This document shows positions 34,345 to 46,656 of a stretch of 64,000 nucleotides of DNA, in pieces (within the stretch, counting starts at the first letter, position 1; the number at the start of each line of letters is the position of its first letter). Below the pieces are notes generated by a model. That model had not been told where the DNA came from and did no database searches. It saw only the letters and a list, made by a program, of their open reading frames with translations. Position numbers and translations under genes: made by a program. This DNA comes from Macrotrachela quadricornifera (lineage: Eukaryota; Rotifera; Eurotatoria; Philodinida; Philodinidae): NCBI GenBank assembly GCA_022393335.1, contig JAJEKB010020935.1, positions 97,814 to 161,813 of the forward strand, written 5' to 3'.

Positions 34345-35253
34345 AAATACATGATACCTACCATAAATACTATCTAATCTTATATTCAAAATTTCATCGA
34401 ATCCAGAGTATTCGAACTATGTTATAGTAGGATTTATTTGTTATTATTGGATCTGAATGCAATATTATTATATGATTGATAGGGTTTTATCTCATGTTTT
34501 TTTATTGCTCTCCACTACGTATAAAAATTTCAATGTTTCCATAATTAATAAAAATATCTAGCTTCATTGCATGAAGGGAAGTAGTCGATGGTAACAGAAC
34601 AGATCTTTTCTGTTCGTTTTCAATTGTTTTCGTAATACGTTAGATATTTTATTTTATGTTGAAAAGTTGATATTGCTATTATAACAGAACCTTCTGATCT
34701 CAGTTTATTCCTGACTGTATTTTTTGTCTATGCACAAAAAAGGTAGTTTTTCACATTGTTAAATAAAATAGTTGACACCCTATCAAAAGGAGTTAAGGAA
34801 TACTAATCGTCATTCATTAACTGACTCAATTACTATATAAGCCATTTTCATGTTTTCATACTTTTGGATTATTAAAGAAAAAGAAATAGTATATTTTTGT
34901 CTCTTAGATAATGATATAATGAACAAATTATATAGTGCGAAAATCATATGCAAAACAGTAAATATTGATTATTTAAAATGCATAAGCAATTGCCTGAGTA
35001 TAATTCCTCTCATTCACAATAATTTCAAAAATTAATTCTAAAACTGTGATGATTTTAACAGCACTTTTATCATTAACAACCAACAGAATGTTTTGTATGA
35101 GAAGATTAAAATTTATTTTATGTTCTTGATAATATATCATGGTTAAAAGGTGCCGGTATAAAAAGAAAGAAAATTCATGATATAAGACAACAAAAACTAA
35201 AATTTATCACTGTGCTTTCATACATCATTTTGTATAGCTGATCAATGCGTCTG
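34345..35253. other. Intergenic, no supported gene
   Basis: AT-rich spacer between two convergent genes (LRAT-like plus, cupin minus). Nothing recognisable. Confidence 0.5.
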
Positions 35254-35901
35254 TCAATCGTCTTCGATCTTATGATTTATCCAGTTTGGTCCAATTAACT
35301 CTTTCAAGAATTCTTTCGTACACCATTCTTCTTTTCCAACATATTTGTCAAGAAATAATTGTCCAGCTCCAATTTTGCACCGATCAGGTGTCCATTCTGG
35401 TGTTATAACACTGACAATAAATGCAAATCCATTTTTTCCTTGTCTTAGTTTTAATGCTTTGGAAGCAATTGTACCTGGAGTTGTAACAATTGGTAATTCT
35501 CCAGCAATATAATCATGACCTAGTACTTTATGTTCAACATGACCATCATTATAAAATAAATAATAATCTACACTATCTCCTTCTACTAATATATGTAAAT
35601 CATCAGCATCATCTATCGAATGTAAATAGTTATATGCTAACTGCGGTTTATCCGGATTTAAACATGTCAACATGTAATAAATATGACTTTGCGCATATAA
35701 TGTTGAATTTGATGAACGAGATGATAGAGATACTTGTATAGAAGAACGATCAATTATTTGATACAAACCACTTTCTGATGGTAATTCAATTAAATTAAAT
35801 CGTTCAATTATTTCATTCATACGAGTGATAGAATCATTACTATAGGATGATGCACCATAATTGCCTGTGGTAATACACAGAGGATTCGATGTAGAAGACA
35901 T
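35254..35901 (-). CDS. DUF985 (Cupin_5) family protein
   Basis: Intronless; the first ATG at 35901 gives 215 residues. The sequence follows the Cupin_5/DUF985 pattern: LIELPSESGLYQII (where relatives have PHPEGGYYRE), TLYAQSHIYYMLT, LVEGDSVDYYLFYNDG with EHKVLG, then GELPIVTTPGTIASKALK and FIVSVITPEWTPDRCKIG near the C-terminus. It should fold as a single cupin barrel. The usual metal-binding His of the WHR segment is not evident, so catalysis is doubtful. Relatives are mainly bacterial, fungal and plant, which with the single exon hints at horizontal origin. Biochemical role unknown. Confidence 0.75.
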   Translation of the reverse strand: MSSTSNPLCITTGNYGASSYSNDSITRMNEIIERFNLIELPSESGLYQIIDRSSIQVSLSSRSSNSTLYAQSHIYYMLTCLNPDKPQLAYNYLHSIDDADDLHILVEGDSVDYYLFYNDGHVEHKVLGHDYIAGELPIVTTPGTIASKALKLRQGKNGFAFIVSVITPEWTPDRCKIGAGQLFLDKYVGKEEWCTKEFLKELIGPNWINHKIEDD

Positions 35902-37701
35902 TGACACGAGATAACTTTAGATAAGAAACTGAAAGCACAAAGCAACAACGTAAGATACAAATAAATTGTAATGAAATGGGAACGAACGAAAAAAAAAGAT
36001 ACTAGTATTTGCTTACTGGTAAATTTGTAGTAGAGCAAGAATTTTGGTCGATAGATTCCGCTCATCAACGTGATTGTGAATGATTGAGAATGTCGAAGAA
36101 AATCACTTGAAGTAGGAAATAAAAAAATCCTAACAAAAATTAAGGATTAATAGATAAATGTAGTCAAAGCAACATTGAAACAATAGAATCGAACATCATG
36201 TGTTTTATGTATAAGAAAGAATATCATGATCAGTTTTAAAAGTAAAATAATCAAAATAGGAACAATAGTCTGTACATTATTTCTTAATCAAGTTTATTTT
36301 CTTTAAAAAAAATAATATCAACTAAATATATTCAACACATACCTGTTGTATTAAATGAAAGTAGTATATTAAAAATATTTTTATTACGGTAGAATAAGTA
36401 AGAAGTATCAATATAATTATTAGTTGACATATTATGATAAAACCATCCTCACTTGTAATTCATCAGTCTCGATAACGGAACTATCCGAATGAGTTTATTT
36501 TGAAGTAAAAAATTTCAAATAATTTAAATAGTCATTCACATCGATCTATATTAAAGTTAAATCCAATCAGACTTCACTCCATTTTCAATAAGATGTTAAA
36601 CAGGTTTAAATAACAGTATCTAGGTCTATAGATTACTCGGCTTGAGAGAATGTTTCTATTACGATATATTAAGGTTTTTTCAAAGAAATGCATTTATCAC
36701 ACGTTTTATGGCATATGAGCGATTTTTCTAAATTCAATATTTCATGAAGACAATATTGTTTTTCGGCTGGAACTTTCAAGCTATTCTAGTTACAAATAGT
36801 TCTACTTGTAGGCAACATTTTAGATCGAAATATTGTCATTTAATTCTTTAATGTATGCCATACTATAAGTCAAAATTCTGGTAAATCGACTGTAACTCTG
36901 AAGAAAAATTCCAATGACACTTATTCTTATGAAATTCTTAGCATTGCACGACGGTCTACCTTTTTCGGAAAGATTAAACTTAAAAATAAATTACCATTCG
37001 AACTTCATATCAATTATAAACGCTCTCTCTCATCTGACTCTATCTATTTTTTCAATTCTTTTCGTGTATCTTCTTCAACTAGTCGTAGATATAGGTAAGT
37101 TGTTTTATGTATGTTTTCTATCTTGTTTGTACATCTATTGCTGTAAGACACTCAATTGCATTTTGAGACTAGTTTTATTTGCAATAATCAACTGTGATCG
37201 ATAATAGCCTCATGCAAAGAAATAATAACAAGGCATTCAAAAAGATTTTAACTAATAAATAATAAAGAACATATAGTCGTTGATTTGGCACATTTTCTTT
37301 CTGTTCAAAAATAATCGTAATGTAAGCGAACAGTTGCGCCTGAATTTTGTGAGATTTAAACTATAGAACATTTCGAAAGCTAGTGGAATTTATTACTCTT
37401 AGAACTCTAGAAATTGTCAATGAGTTGATCAGTCTTTGAAACGGACATCATACATGTTTTTTCGAACTTGAAAAAGATTTGTTACTACTGCGCAGGCATG
37501 TCTTTATTAAATAAAAGCATGATAAACAGAATAAAACTTGTTAATTGATAAGAAAAAACACACAGATAACGAATAACTGAAAATAATAGAAGACCAACAA
37601 AATATAATATTCATTGAGAAGCACTTCAGTATCTTTTGTAAATGTTTTCCAAACCACATTAAAATTTGGCGATAAAAATAACTACTAAAATAGTACGTAT
37701 T
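35902..37701. other. Intergenic, no supported gene
   Basis: AT-rich. An open frame at 36914-37204 is hydrophobic and includes a donor-like GTAAGT near 37094, but no partner exon or domain is visible. It probably contains the promoter of the ART-TPR gene, with no distinctive elements seen. Confidence 0.4.
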
Positions 37702-40308
37702 ATGGACCGAAAGAACAATGATACAGCTAAGGATATCATAGATGAAAACGTACCTATACAATCTTGTGATTTTCATAATGATAATGTGTCATCGGTACAA
37801 TTACGTTTTAATGACCCTACAGTACATTATAATCTTCTTCAGAATTTTCGTTTAATATGGTTTGATAAAAACATTGATGAATTAAATGATGATTTTCTTG
37901 ATTCGATTTTTAAGTTACGATGTATTGTCAGTACCATCAATATATTTAATAATATTGATGAATGCGTCGATTTTCTTACTGATATTATAAATGAAAAAGT
38001 TTTTATGATTGTGTCCGGCACTATTGATCAATGTATCATAGATCTTATACATGATATACCTCAATTGGATGCAATCTATATATTTTGTGAAGAAATATCT
38101 GATTACGAATTATTGACAAAAGAGTGGATGAAAGTGGAAGGTGCTTACACACAAATCATGCCTATTTGTGAATCACTGAAACAAGCTGCACAACGATGTG
38201 ATCAAAATCTTACCTCAACAAGTATTATTTCGCTTGATGATTTATCGAATCAAAATTTGGATCAACTTGATCAATCATTTATGTACACAATGGTACTTAA
38301 AGAAATCTTACTGGGCACAGAGTATAATCAGCAATCTGTGAAAGATCTTTCCGTTTATTATCGTGAGCAGTATATCAATAACCATAATATGTTAAATATT
38401 ATTAATCAATTTGAACAACGATATAGTTCTGATTCAGCTATATGGTGGTATACGTCTGAACATTTCATTTATTCTGTGCTTAATCGAGTCTTACGTACTC
38501 AAGAAATCGATAAAATTATTAAGATGGGCTTCTTCATTCGTGATCTTCATAGACACATCGAACAGCTACATAGAGAACAATTTGACGTTCATCAACCACG
38601 TTCATTTCTTGTTTATCGTGGTCAAGGTATGTCAGACATTGAATTTAAGAGAATGAAAAAAAATCAAGGTGGTCTCCTATCGTTCAACAACTTTTTATCT
38701 ACAAGTATTGATCGGGATGTCTCCTATGCATTTGCTGATACCAATGCAAATGATCCGGATCTTGTAGGAATTCTCTTTGAAATAAATATAGATTCGTCGA
38801 TTGCCTCAGTGCCTTTTGCTGATCTCGACAGTATTAGTCGTTTTGGTGCTTCAGAAAAGGAAATTCTATTCTCGATGCATACTATTTTCCGTATAGATGA
38901 AATCATGAAAATTGATAAACAGAACGAACGGTTATGGCAAGTAAAACTTAGTCTAACGAGTGACAAGGATGAACAATTACATGCTCTTACTGAAAGGCTT
39001 CGCGTGGAAACTCGTGGATCAACTGGATTAGTTCGATTAGGTCATTTGATGATTCGATTAAGTGTATTTGACAAAGCTGAACAAATATACAGAACACTAC
39101 TCAATGGTACATCTGACGATCAAGAGAAAGCGAATTTCTATCATCAACTTGGAGGAATTAGATTAGCTCAATGTGATTATGAAAAAGCATTTTCATTCTA
39201 CGCAGATTCATTTGAAATCTACCATAAAATTCATCCTGAAAATCATCTCGATATAGCTACTTCTTGCGATAGTTTAGCACTTGTGTGTACAAAAAAAGGT
39301 GATTATTCCAATGCACTTTTATTTCACGAGCATGCACTTAAAATTTACCAAGCTTTACTCTCTCCAAATCATCCTGATTTATCTATCGCATATAACAATA
39401 TTGGCAATATATATGATCAATTGGGTGACTTTCCTAAAGCACTTGCGTCGTATGAAAAGGCAGTTGCAATTAAAGAATATAGTTTACCTGCAAATCATCC
39501 ATCTATAGCTACGTCTTATAATAATATGGGTATAATATTTTCTAAACTGAAAACATATTCAAACGCAATGCTATTTTTGGAAAAGGCACTTAAAATTCGT
39601 CAAAAATCACTGCCTCCAAATCATCCTGATTTGACAAATTCCTACAATAATATTGGATGGGTGTATGAGAAAATGGGAAAATATCTAGAAGCAGCTACAT
39701 TTTATAAGAAATCACTTGAAATTCATTATACAACGAACATTCCAAATCTTTCTGAATTAATAAATTCCTGTAGTAATATCAGTAGAATATATCTTATGAT
39801 TGGTGAATATTCACAAGCACTTATGTTAAATGAAAAAGTACTTGAAATCAAACAAAAAATATACCCTCCAAATCATCTATCATATGCCAATTCTTACAAT
39901 AGCATGGGTGCAGTATATTGTAACATGGGAAAATACACAGATGCACTCCTATATTACAAAAAAGCGCTTCATATTCGTGAGAAAACTTTACCTATTGGTC
40001 ACTCCGATTTCGCTATTTCCTATGGTAATATGGGTTCAGTATATGATAAATTAGGCAAATACACAGAAGCACTTTCTTTCCATGAAAGTGCACTTGAACT
40101 TTTACAGAAAGTACTCCCATCTAATCATTCAGATTTAGCTATAACATACAATAATATTGGCTGGGTGTATAACAATATGGGCGAATATTCTAAAGCAATT
40201 TTATTCTACGAACGTGCTGTTGAAATTGCAAACATGTCACTTTCCCCAGATCACGTGTACCTTCAAGTTTTTAAAAGAAACCTTCAGTCAGTTAGAAAGA
40301 AGTTATAA
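37702..40308 (+). CDS. ADP-ribosyltransferase (ART) with nine kinesin-light-chain-type TPRs
   Basis: Single exon; the true start is ATG 37702 (MDRKNND), 868 residues. Residues about 30-175 form an N-terminal domain that recurs in bdelloid proteins (NFRLIWFDKNIDELNDDFL..., then VFMIVSG and DAIYIFCEE, Rossmann-like alternation). Residues about 195-415 are an R-S-E ADP-ribosyltransferase: YRGQ (Arg306), SFNNFLSTS (about 327-335) and EKE (Glu385, Glu387), the set used by arginine-specific mono-ART ectoenzymes; all three are intact. Residues about 474-860 hold nine 42-residue TPRs of the kinesin-light-chain pattern (SYNNIGxVYxxxGxYxxAL, LPPNHPDL). No signal peptide, so probably cytosolic. The TPRs likely select the substrate. 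The target of modification is unknown; the architecture is expanded in rotifers. Confidence 0.88.
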   Translation: MDRKNNDTAKDIIDENVPIQSCDFHNDNVSSVQLRFNDPTVHYNLLQNFRLIWFDKNIDELNDDFLDSIFKLRCIVSTINIFNNIDECVDFLTDIINEKVFMIVSGTIDQCIIDLIHDIPQLDAIYIFCEEISDYELLTKEWMKVEGAYTQIMPICESLKQAAQRCDQNLTSTSIISLDDLSNQNLDQLDQSFMYTMVLKEILLGTEYNQQSVKDLSVYYREQYINNHNMLNIINQFEQRYSSDSAIWWYTSEHFIYSVLNRVLRTQEIDKIIKMGFFIRDLHRHIEQLHREQFDVHQPRSFLVYRGQGMSDIEFKRMKKNQGGLLSFNNFLSTSIDRDVSYAFADTNANDPDLVGILFEINIDSSIASVPFADLDSISRFGASEKEILFSMHTIFRIDEIMKIDKQNERLWQVKLSLTSDKDEQLHALTERLRVETRGSTGLVRLGHLMIRLSVFDKAEQIYRTLLNGTSDDQEKANFYHQLGGIRLAQCDYEKAFSFYADSFEIYHKIHPENHLDIATSCDSLALVCTKKGDYSNALLFHEHALKIYQALLSPNHPDLSIAYNNIGNIYDQLGDFPKALASYEKAVAIKEYSLPANHPSIATSYNNMGIIFSKLKTYSNAMLFLEKALKIRQKSLPPNHPDLTNSYNNIGWVYEKMGKYLEAATFYKKSLEIHYTTNIPNLSELINSCSNISRIYLMIGEYSQALMLNEKVLEIKQKIYPPNHLSYANSYNSMGAVYCNMGKYTDALLYYKKALHIREKTLPIGHSDFAISYGNMGSVYDKLGKYTEALSFHESALELLQKVLPSNHSDLAITYNNIGWVYNNMGEYSKAILFYERAVEIANMSLSPDHVYLQVFKRNLQSVRKKL

Positions 40309-41077
40309 TGGTATTCATCGTAATAAATATATACATTGATTTGAACTCAAAACTGACTCCATACCTAACGGCACGCTCGATTTTTCTGAATATTACTACA
40401 GATGTTGCATATAGGGAAGCTGCCCACACCAAACAGAAATGGTCAAGAGGGTAATGTCCGTCGCCGTCAGAATTCGACTTAGTCTTTTTTGTTTTATCGT
40501 TTTGAGTACTCGAAACCTATTTCTATAGAAATTCGAGAATTTAATGCAATTCACATGATATTTAACTGGATTTATTTATTGTCTCATCTCCATACTGTAC
40601 AGTCAAAAGAGAATCAATGTAAATACCAAATTGATAACTACTGCTTCCCAACCTTATTCCTTTCTTTAATCAATTTATATATTTAAATTTTTCGATCTTT
40701 TATTTTTCTGTTGAATGAGATATAAACATAAGAGAAAGCATAGTTTAACTTACTTCTGTTGTATTGAAACTTCATTATCAGTTTGTCTTTCTATGATACA
40801 CACATAACTTTATTAGTACATCGAGCTCTATCATTCTGCTGATGATTCCATCAAATTCAGTTTGATAAAAAAAATTCAAGACTCAAAAGGGTTAAATCAC
40901 ATGTGTGAAACTTTTTATTTTTACAAATTAATAAAAAATACAACATAAAAAATGGCTAATAATTAAACATGAATGATTCTATTTAAATAATAAATCATTT
41001 TCAGTATTTTGTACATATTGCTGTTAAAATTGTTACAGATACTGATCGATTATCTTGTAAAAAGAAAAATGATTTTA
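40309..41077. other. Intergenic, no supported gene
   Basis: AT-rich spacer between the convergent ART-TPR and cadherin genes; no features recognised. Confidence 0.5.
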
Positions 41078-43198
41078 TCATGTTTTTTCAGATAATTGAT
41101 TATTATTTAAATGAATAAATTCGTCTAATATATTATGAGAAATATTTTCATTATGAATATATAATGATTTTTTAGGAATTTTAACATATAAATGATATGT
41201 TCGATTTTTTTTAAAACATTTTTGATAATTTAAATAAAATGTTGAAATAAATATTATTAAAATAAAAGAAAATATTAATAAAATAATAAAATAATATTTA
41301 TATATTTTTATATTATTAATCAATGATATTGATTTATTTTTCGATATTGATAAATAACAATTATAAATTGAATTTAATTGAATTAATTTTCTATGATCAA
41401 CAATCATAATTTGTAAGTGATAATAAGATTGATTTAAATTTTCAATATTAAATATTTGTCCTTGATTATTAATAAGAAATAAATTATCATATGGTGGAAG
41501 AATTGAATAGGATATATGATCATTATTATATATATCTAAATTAATTGATTGTATTTCAAATAAAGGTTTATCTAAATAAAAAACAAGAATTTATATATTA
41601 AAAATATATATTGTTTTTAATAAACCTAATGAACGATTTTGTGGATAATTAAAATTAAAATTACATTTCATTGATTCATTAAAATTTGATAATGAATTAT
41701 TTAAATCAATAAGATTTATTTTATATTCTAATTTAATTGATTTTGATGGTATTCCATGATCAGAAATAATTATTATTAATTTATTTATTTTCATTTTTAT
41801 ATTTTTTGAATTAATTAAATATTTAATAATAAGTAAAAATGTTTTTTCATCAAGTATTTTTATTCCAATTAATTCATTACCTTCTTCAATTTTATATGAT
41901 ATTTTACTATTTATACCTGAATCTTGATCAAAAATAGATATATGTGCTAATATTTGACCAATTGAAATATTTTCAGGTATTGATATAATTGAATTATTTA
42001 TTAATGGATTAACAAATGTAATATATGCTTGGGGATAATTATCATTTTCATCAATAATTGATATATCAATAGTAACAAATGATGCAATAGAATTTTCACC
42101 TAAATCTCGAACTTGTATTGTTAATCGATAATATTGTTCAATTTCATGATCAAGTGAATTTATAAGAGTTAATCTAATAAACAAAAAAGAAAAGAATAAA
42201 AAAATTTATTTAGTAAAATGATGAAGTAAAAACTAACATTCCATTTGAATTTCCAATACTAAAATAATCTGATGAATATCCATTACTAACTGAATAATGA
42301 ATCTATTGATATAAAATAAATTTATATTTTTTTTTACAAAATTCATCTTTTACCTTTCCATTAATTCCAATATCTTTATCTGTTGCATTAATAAATATTA
42401 ATTCAGTTCCTATAGGTGTATTTTCACTTATATTAAGTTGAATATATGTTGTAGAAAGAATAACTGGATTATCATTCATATCCTAAATAAAAATATTTAT
42501 ATCGAATAGTTTTTATAATTATTTATACTAACATCAATTTTAATAAATAATTTTGTTGAACTTTGTTTATTTAATTGTCCATTATTATTAAAAGCAATTA
42601 ATTCATATTGATAAAAATCTTTTTCTTCTCGATCAATTTCATTAATAACTTTTAGAATTAATTCATCATTATTTTTATGTATTAATTTAAATGGTCCATT
42701 ATTATTACTCTTAAGTTCATAATTAATTCGACTATTTTCTCCTAAATCAGCATCATATGCTGATTCTAATAATAATTGAAAACCAATTGGAATATTTTCT
42801 ATTATATTTAATTGATAATTATCTGATGAAAATATTGGTATATGATCATTAATATCTTCAATATTTAAAATAATTTTTAATATATGATATGGATATTTCC
42901 ATTCAATTAATTCAATAATTAATTGACATTTTATACATGAACATATATATTTTGAACATAAATATTCTCGATCAATTAAATTTACAATTAATATATCACC
43001 ATTTGATATATTATAATATATAAATGAATTATGATTTCGTGTTGAATGAAATAAACGATATGTTATATTATTTGTTATTGTAAAAATTCTTGTTGATAAT
43101 GGTAATTCTTCATTTATATATAAATTTATTATTTGTTCATTTTCACTTATACAATTATTTATTAAAAAAATTGATAAAAATAATAAAAAAAACAGCAT
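41078..43198 (-). CDS. Short cadherin-type transmembrane protein, five exons
   Basis: Exons 43198-42533, 42482-42354, 42302-42238, 42173-41626 and 41571-41078, introns 50-64 bp, all junctions in frame; 633 residues. A signal peptide (MLFFLLFLSIFLI start) leads into about four cadherin repeats identifiable by calcium-site motifs: DINDH, DADLGENSRINYEL, DREEKDFYQY, DDMNDNPV, DKDIGINGK, DENDNYPQA, DQDSGINSKISYKI and DHGIPS. A degenerate membrane-proximal repeat is followed by one transmembrane helix near residues 555-580 and a cytoplasmic tail of about 55 residues. The tail has no catenin-binding motif that I can see, so this resembles a protocadherin rather than a classical cadherin. Codons are extremely A/T-biased. 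Calcium-dependent cell adhesion is the family expectation. Confidence 0.88.
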
Positions 43199-45997
43199 CT
43201 AAAATGAATCTTATCATTTTTCTTTCTAATCTATATCATAAAATTCTATTTCAGTTTAGGAACTAAGACAAACACAAAAGAAAACTAAATATAATGAATA
43301 TAAACAATTCAGTAGTTACTATTAATTTGAATTCATATTAATATAATAAGATGTATATGGATAGTCTTGATTCATTGAATCATCATAAGAAAGAAAAAGA
43401 TCAAGAATAATACTTGTTATATGTTCATACAAATGAAGGTCATTTCGTCAGAAAAAAAATTGGAGTGAAAAGAAGGAGTGTAGGTAATTTTGGTTGATTG
43501 CATTCTTCAATGTATCATTTTAAATCTATTTTGATTTCTTTAACTTAACAGTTAATTACATCACTATCATAATTATGCAGTTTCTTTATACTTAACAGGA
43601 TTGTTGCTTAGTACATAGCACGTTTAGGATAAGAAAGGTCTCATATTTCTAATAAATATTTTCATATGAATAATCTTAACTTATGTAAATTAGAGTCGAA
43701 ATTTTATTTTTAAGAAAACCAATCTAATTATACTATTTAAAATAAGCAGTTACTTGTAATTACTTACCTGAAAAATTTCAATATTTAAAATGGTCTTTAA
43801 ATGACATTATATGTTGAATAAACCATAGCAGTCCATTTAATTAAAACGATGTTTTTGCATGTTATTTAGTTTTATAAGATACTTATTGATTTATAATTTT
43901 AAAAAAAAAACAGATTGAATAAGAATCACTTATTCGATTCCTTATGTGCGTGATTTGATTACATCATTTTTTTTCTAATGAAAAAAAAAGAACCGAGAGA
44001 AGAGTCAATATTCTTTTTTATGATTATTTGATCAATGCACAACGGCATTAGATGTTTAAAAAGAAGAAGAGAAGAGAAAAGAAAAATTGTAGCGTGTTAA
44101 GCAGGAAAAAAATCTTTAAAGAAAGGCGAATGTCAAGTATGAAATGGAACGTTAACTTGATTATTATCTTTATTTATAAGCATCACATTTTTTTTCTTGT
44201 AATAGTCAGATAGTCGTCTTCTTTATATCATATAATAAGAAAAAGATCGATATCGGTTATTTTATATAAAATATTAATCAATTATCTTTTGTCATGATAC
44301 TTAAAGTTTATTATATAATTCATCGGATACAAAAGTAAAAAAAAAAAGAGACATGCCTTTCTTTTAATATATTAGTACAAAAAAAAAAGAAAGACTAATA
44401 ATGTGATGTCATTAACGAAAAATTCCACATAAGAATGAAATAAAAGACATGTTTGTAAATTAAATATTTTTAATGATCCGTGATAATAAACTAATTCTAC
44501 TTCTTACATCATCAACATCAAACATCTACCTTAAATTTTAATAAGATTTATTTGAAAGAAAATTGTAATATCTATAGAGCAAGTATGGATGAATTAATTC
44601 ATAGAGAAAATTATCTGTAATTGAGCATATACTGTGAACAAGGTTATGTATTGACAGTGTTAATTGATTACTGTTCATTATCCTCTACATATGCATCCGC
44701 GCAGTCAAAAGCAATAAATTGTGTGACTATGTAAGTTAGTTCACCTCTTTTTTTTTCTTTAGTTTAAGACAGGAAAATTCCTCATTAGAGGAAATGAGAT
44801 TGAAGCAGATGGTCCAATGAAAATGGTTGATAAACAATATTGTGACAGACATTTTTTAAAATATCAATTATAAATGACAAATGTTAGGTATTATTAATTT
44901 AAGGTTTCAAGGACATCTAATATAAGAGAAAGACGTAGTTTTATAATTACAAAAAAAGAATTCATTTTGCAGTGAGAGCAATGTTAGTATGTGTGTAAAA
45001 GTATCATATATCTAGAGACACCTCTACAAATTTTAAAAAAGCCAATAGATTAAGAATTATAAACATTCAATTAATTGTCTCTTAATAAAAATTGAATTTA
45101 TTTCTGATGTAAAAATTAATTATAACTAGTAGATTTTATATAAGAATTTATTTGATATATATGTATATTAAATTGATCTTAATATCAAACAACGTGATGA
45201 TCATCATCATTGTTTTTTAAAAATTTCGTTTACAAGAACAAAATTCGTATAATATTTTTTCTAGTGATGCTACTTATTGTTATAATATAAACCTATTTCG
45301 AATACAAACGATAAATTTTCTGTTATCTATTGACAGTATTGAAATAATGTATCAAATTATTTCTTAAAAATTTGCATTTTTACATTCTCGTTTTGCTGTT
45401 TTAATTAGGCATTTAGAAAGAGAAAAAAATCAAAAATCGAAATAATGAGACCGATACGCGAAATTGATGCAAACAAACTTTTTATCAAAATATTAAAATT
45501 GTTTAAAAACAATAAGATACGATTTGAATTGGCGGGTATCGGTAAAAGTCACAAAAGAAATTTCTTGTATATCTCGTGCTTCGTAATATTTCTTCATACT
45601 CTTAAAATGTGTTTCAAAATAAAATATTAGTAATCATATTTTTCACAATAATATACAAATAATTATAGCAGACTATACCATGAAAGAGGACATATTGGTT
45701 TTCCTATATTATGAATTTATTCTTTTCTGCCAAGATAAATTAAAATTTTGAAGCTTTCCTGTATTCTCATCAGAATCATTAATTTAAAAATAAATTGAAC
45801 AATAATAATAGATCATCCATTAATTTTATTAAATCTATAAATTTTGTTCCATAAAATTGAGATGAGAGTAATAATAATTTTTCTCAAAGGTAAGTATAGA
45901 TTGGATTCAATATTATTCAAATTTTATTATATTTTTTCTTTTAAATCTATTTTCATATTGAATTATCATATAGATAAAAGTCATTTGAAAGCGAAAC
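43199..45997. other. Long AT-rich intergenic stretch
   Basis: No supported gene. Purine runs occur near 44050-44110 and A-runs near 44338-44400. Short open frames at 45445 and 45844 look like chance. Confidence 0.5.
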
Positions 45998-46120
45998 GAT
46001 ACGGGACGATAACGGCTGTAAACGGTGATCGTATAAGGTATATAGTATTACGGTTAGTTACGGCATAATACCGTGCTGTATATAACAGTCGTTTACAATG
46101 CGACATAAACGTCCTGTATC
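45998..46120. repeat. CpG-containing inverted repeat (foldback)
   Basis: GATACGGGACG...TGTAAACG at the left (45998-46025) is matched in reverse complement at the right (46090-46120, CGTTTACA...CGTCCTGTATC). A second imperfect pair around TATTACGG / CGGCATAATACCG lies inside. CG dinucleotides are frequent compared with the surrounding DNA. It may be a small foldback transposon. Confidence 0.45.
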
Positions 46121-46656
46121 TGCGCCATATTTATACCATGTTGTGACGGTGTCTTATACGACCACCATATCCAGGCCGTATTGGCATCGCATCAAAAAGA
46201 AGCTTTATTGAATACTGTACAATAGTTGACCGGATTCAATCACCTAGATTATATGTAAAAAAGAATAAAGATATTTGGTTTACTCATTTAAGCGTGAAAT
46301 AAATTCTACAATATAAAAAAAACCTTTGTATGATTGATTGAAAAAGATCGAAGATGATTACATATTAATTTAATACACTTTTTGAATCTCCTATGTTGGA
46401 TAGATAAAATAAGAAAGAATCTATACAAGTACAATTTTGGCTGTATAATACAAAAAAAAAGTTGATTTTATCTGTTTGAAACTATAGTTTTTCAATAATC
46501 ATTTCTTTTGTTAAGTTTTCTTTATTGATCATCGTGTTAGACTAAATTATAAGTTGATAATAATTTATTTCCTACATATTTATAAAATTCTTAAGATTTA
46601 TTTGATAACTTCAATTTTTTTTAGTCATGCTAAAAATAAAATAATTTAGTGTTTTA
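46121..46656. other. Intergenic, no supported gene
   Basis: The first 70 bases continue the CpG-rich patch; the rest is AT-rich 3' flank of the GPCR gene. Confidence 0.4.

Noticed and set aside
36914..37204. Hydrophobic frame with a donor-like GTAAGT
   Set aside because: No acceptor or partner exon in frame and no recognisable domain.
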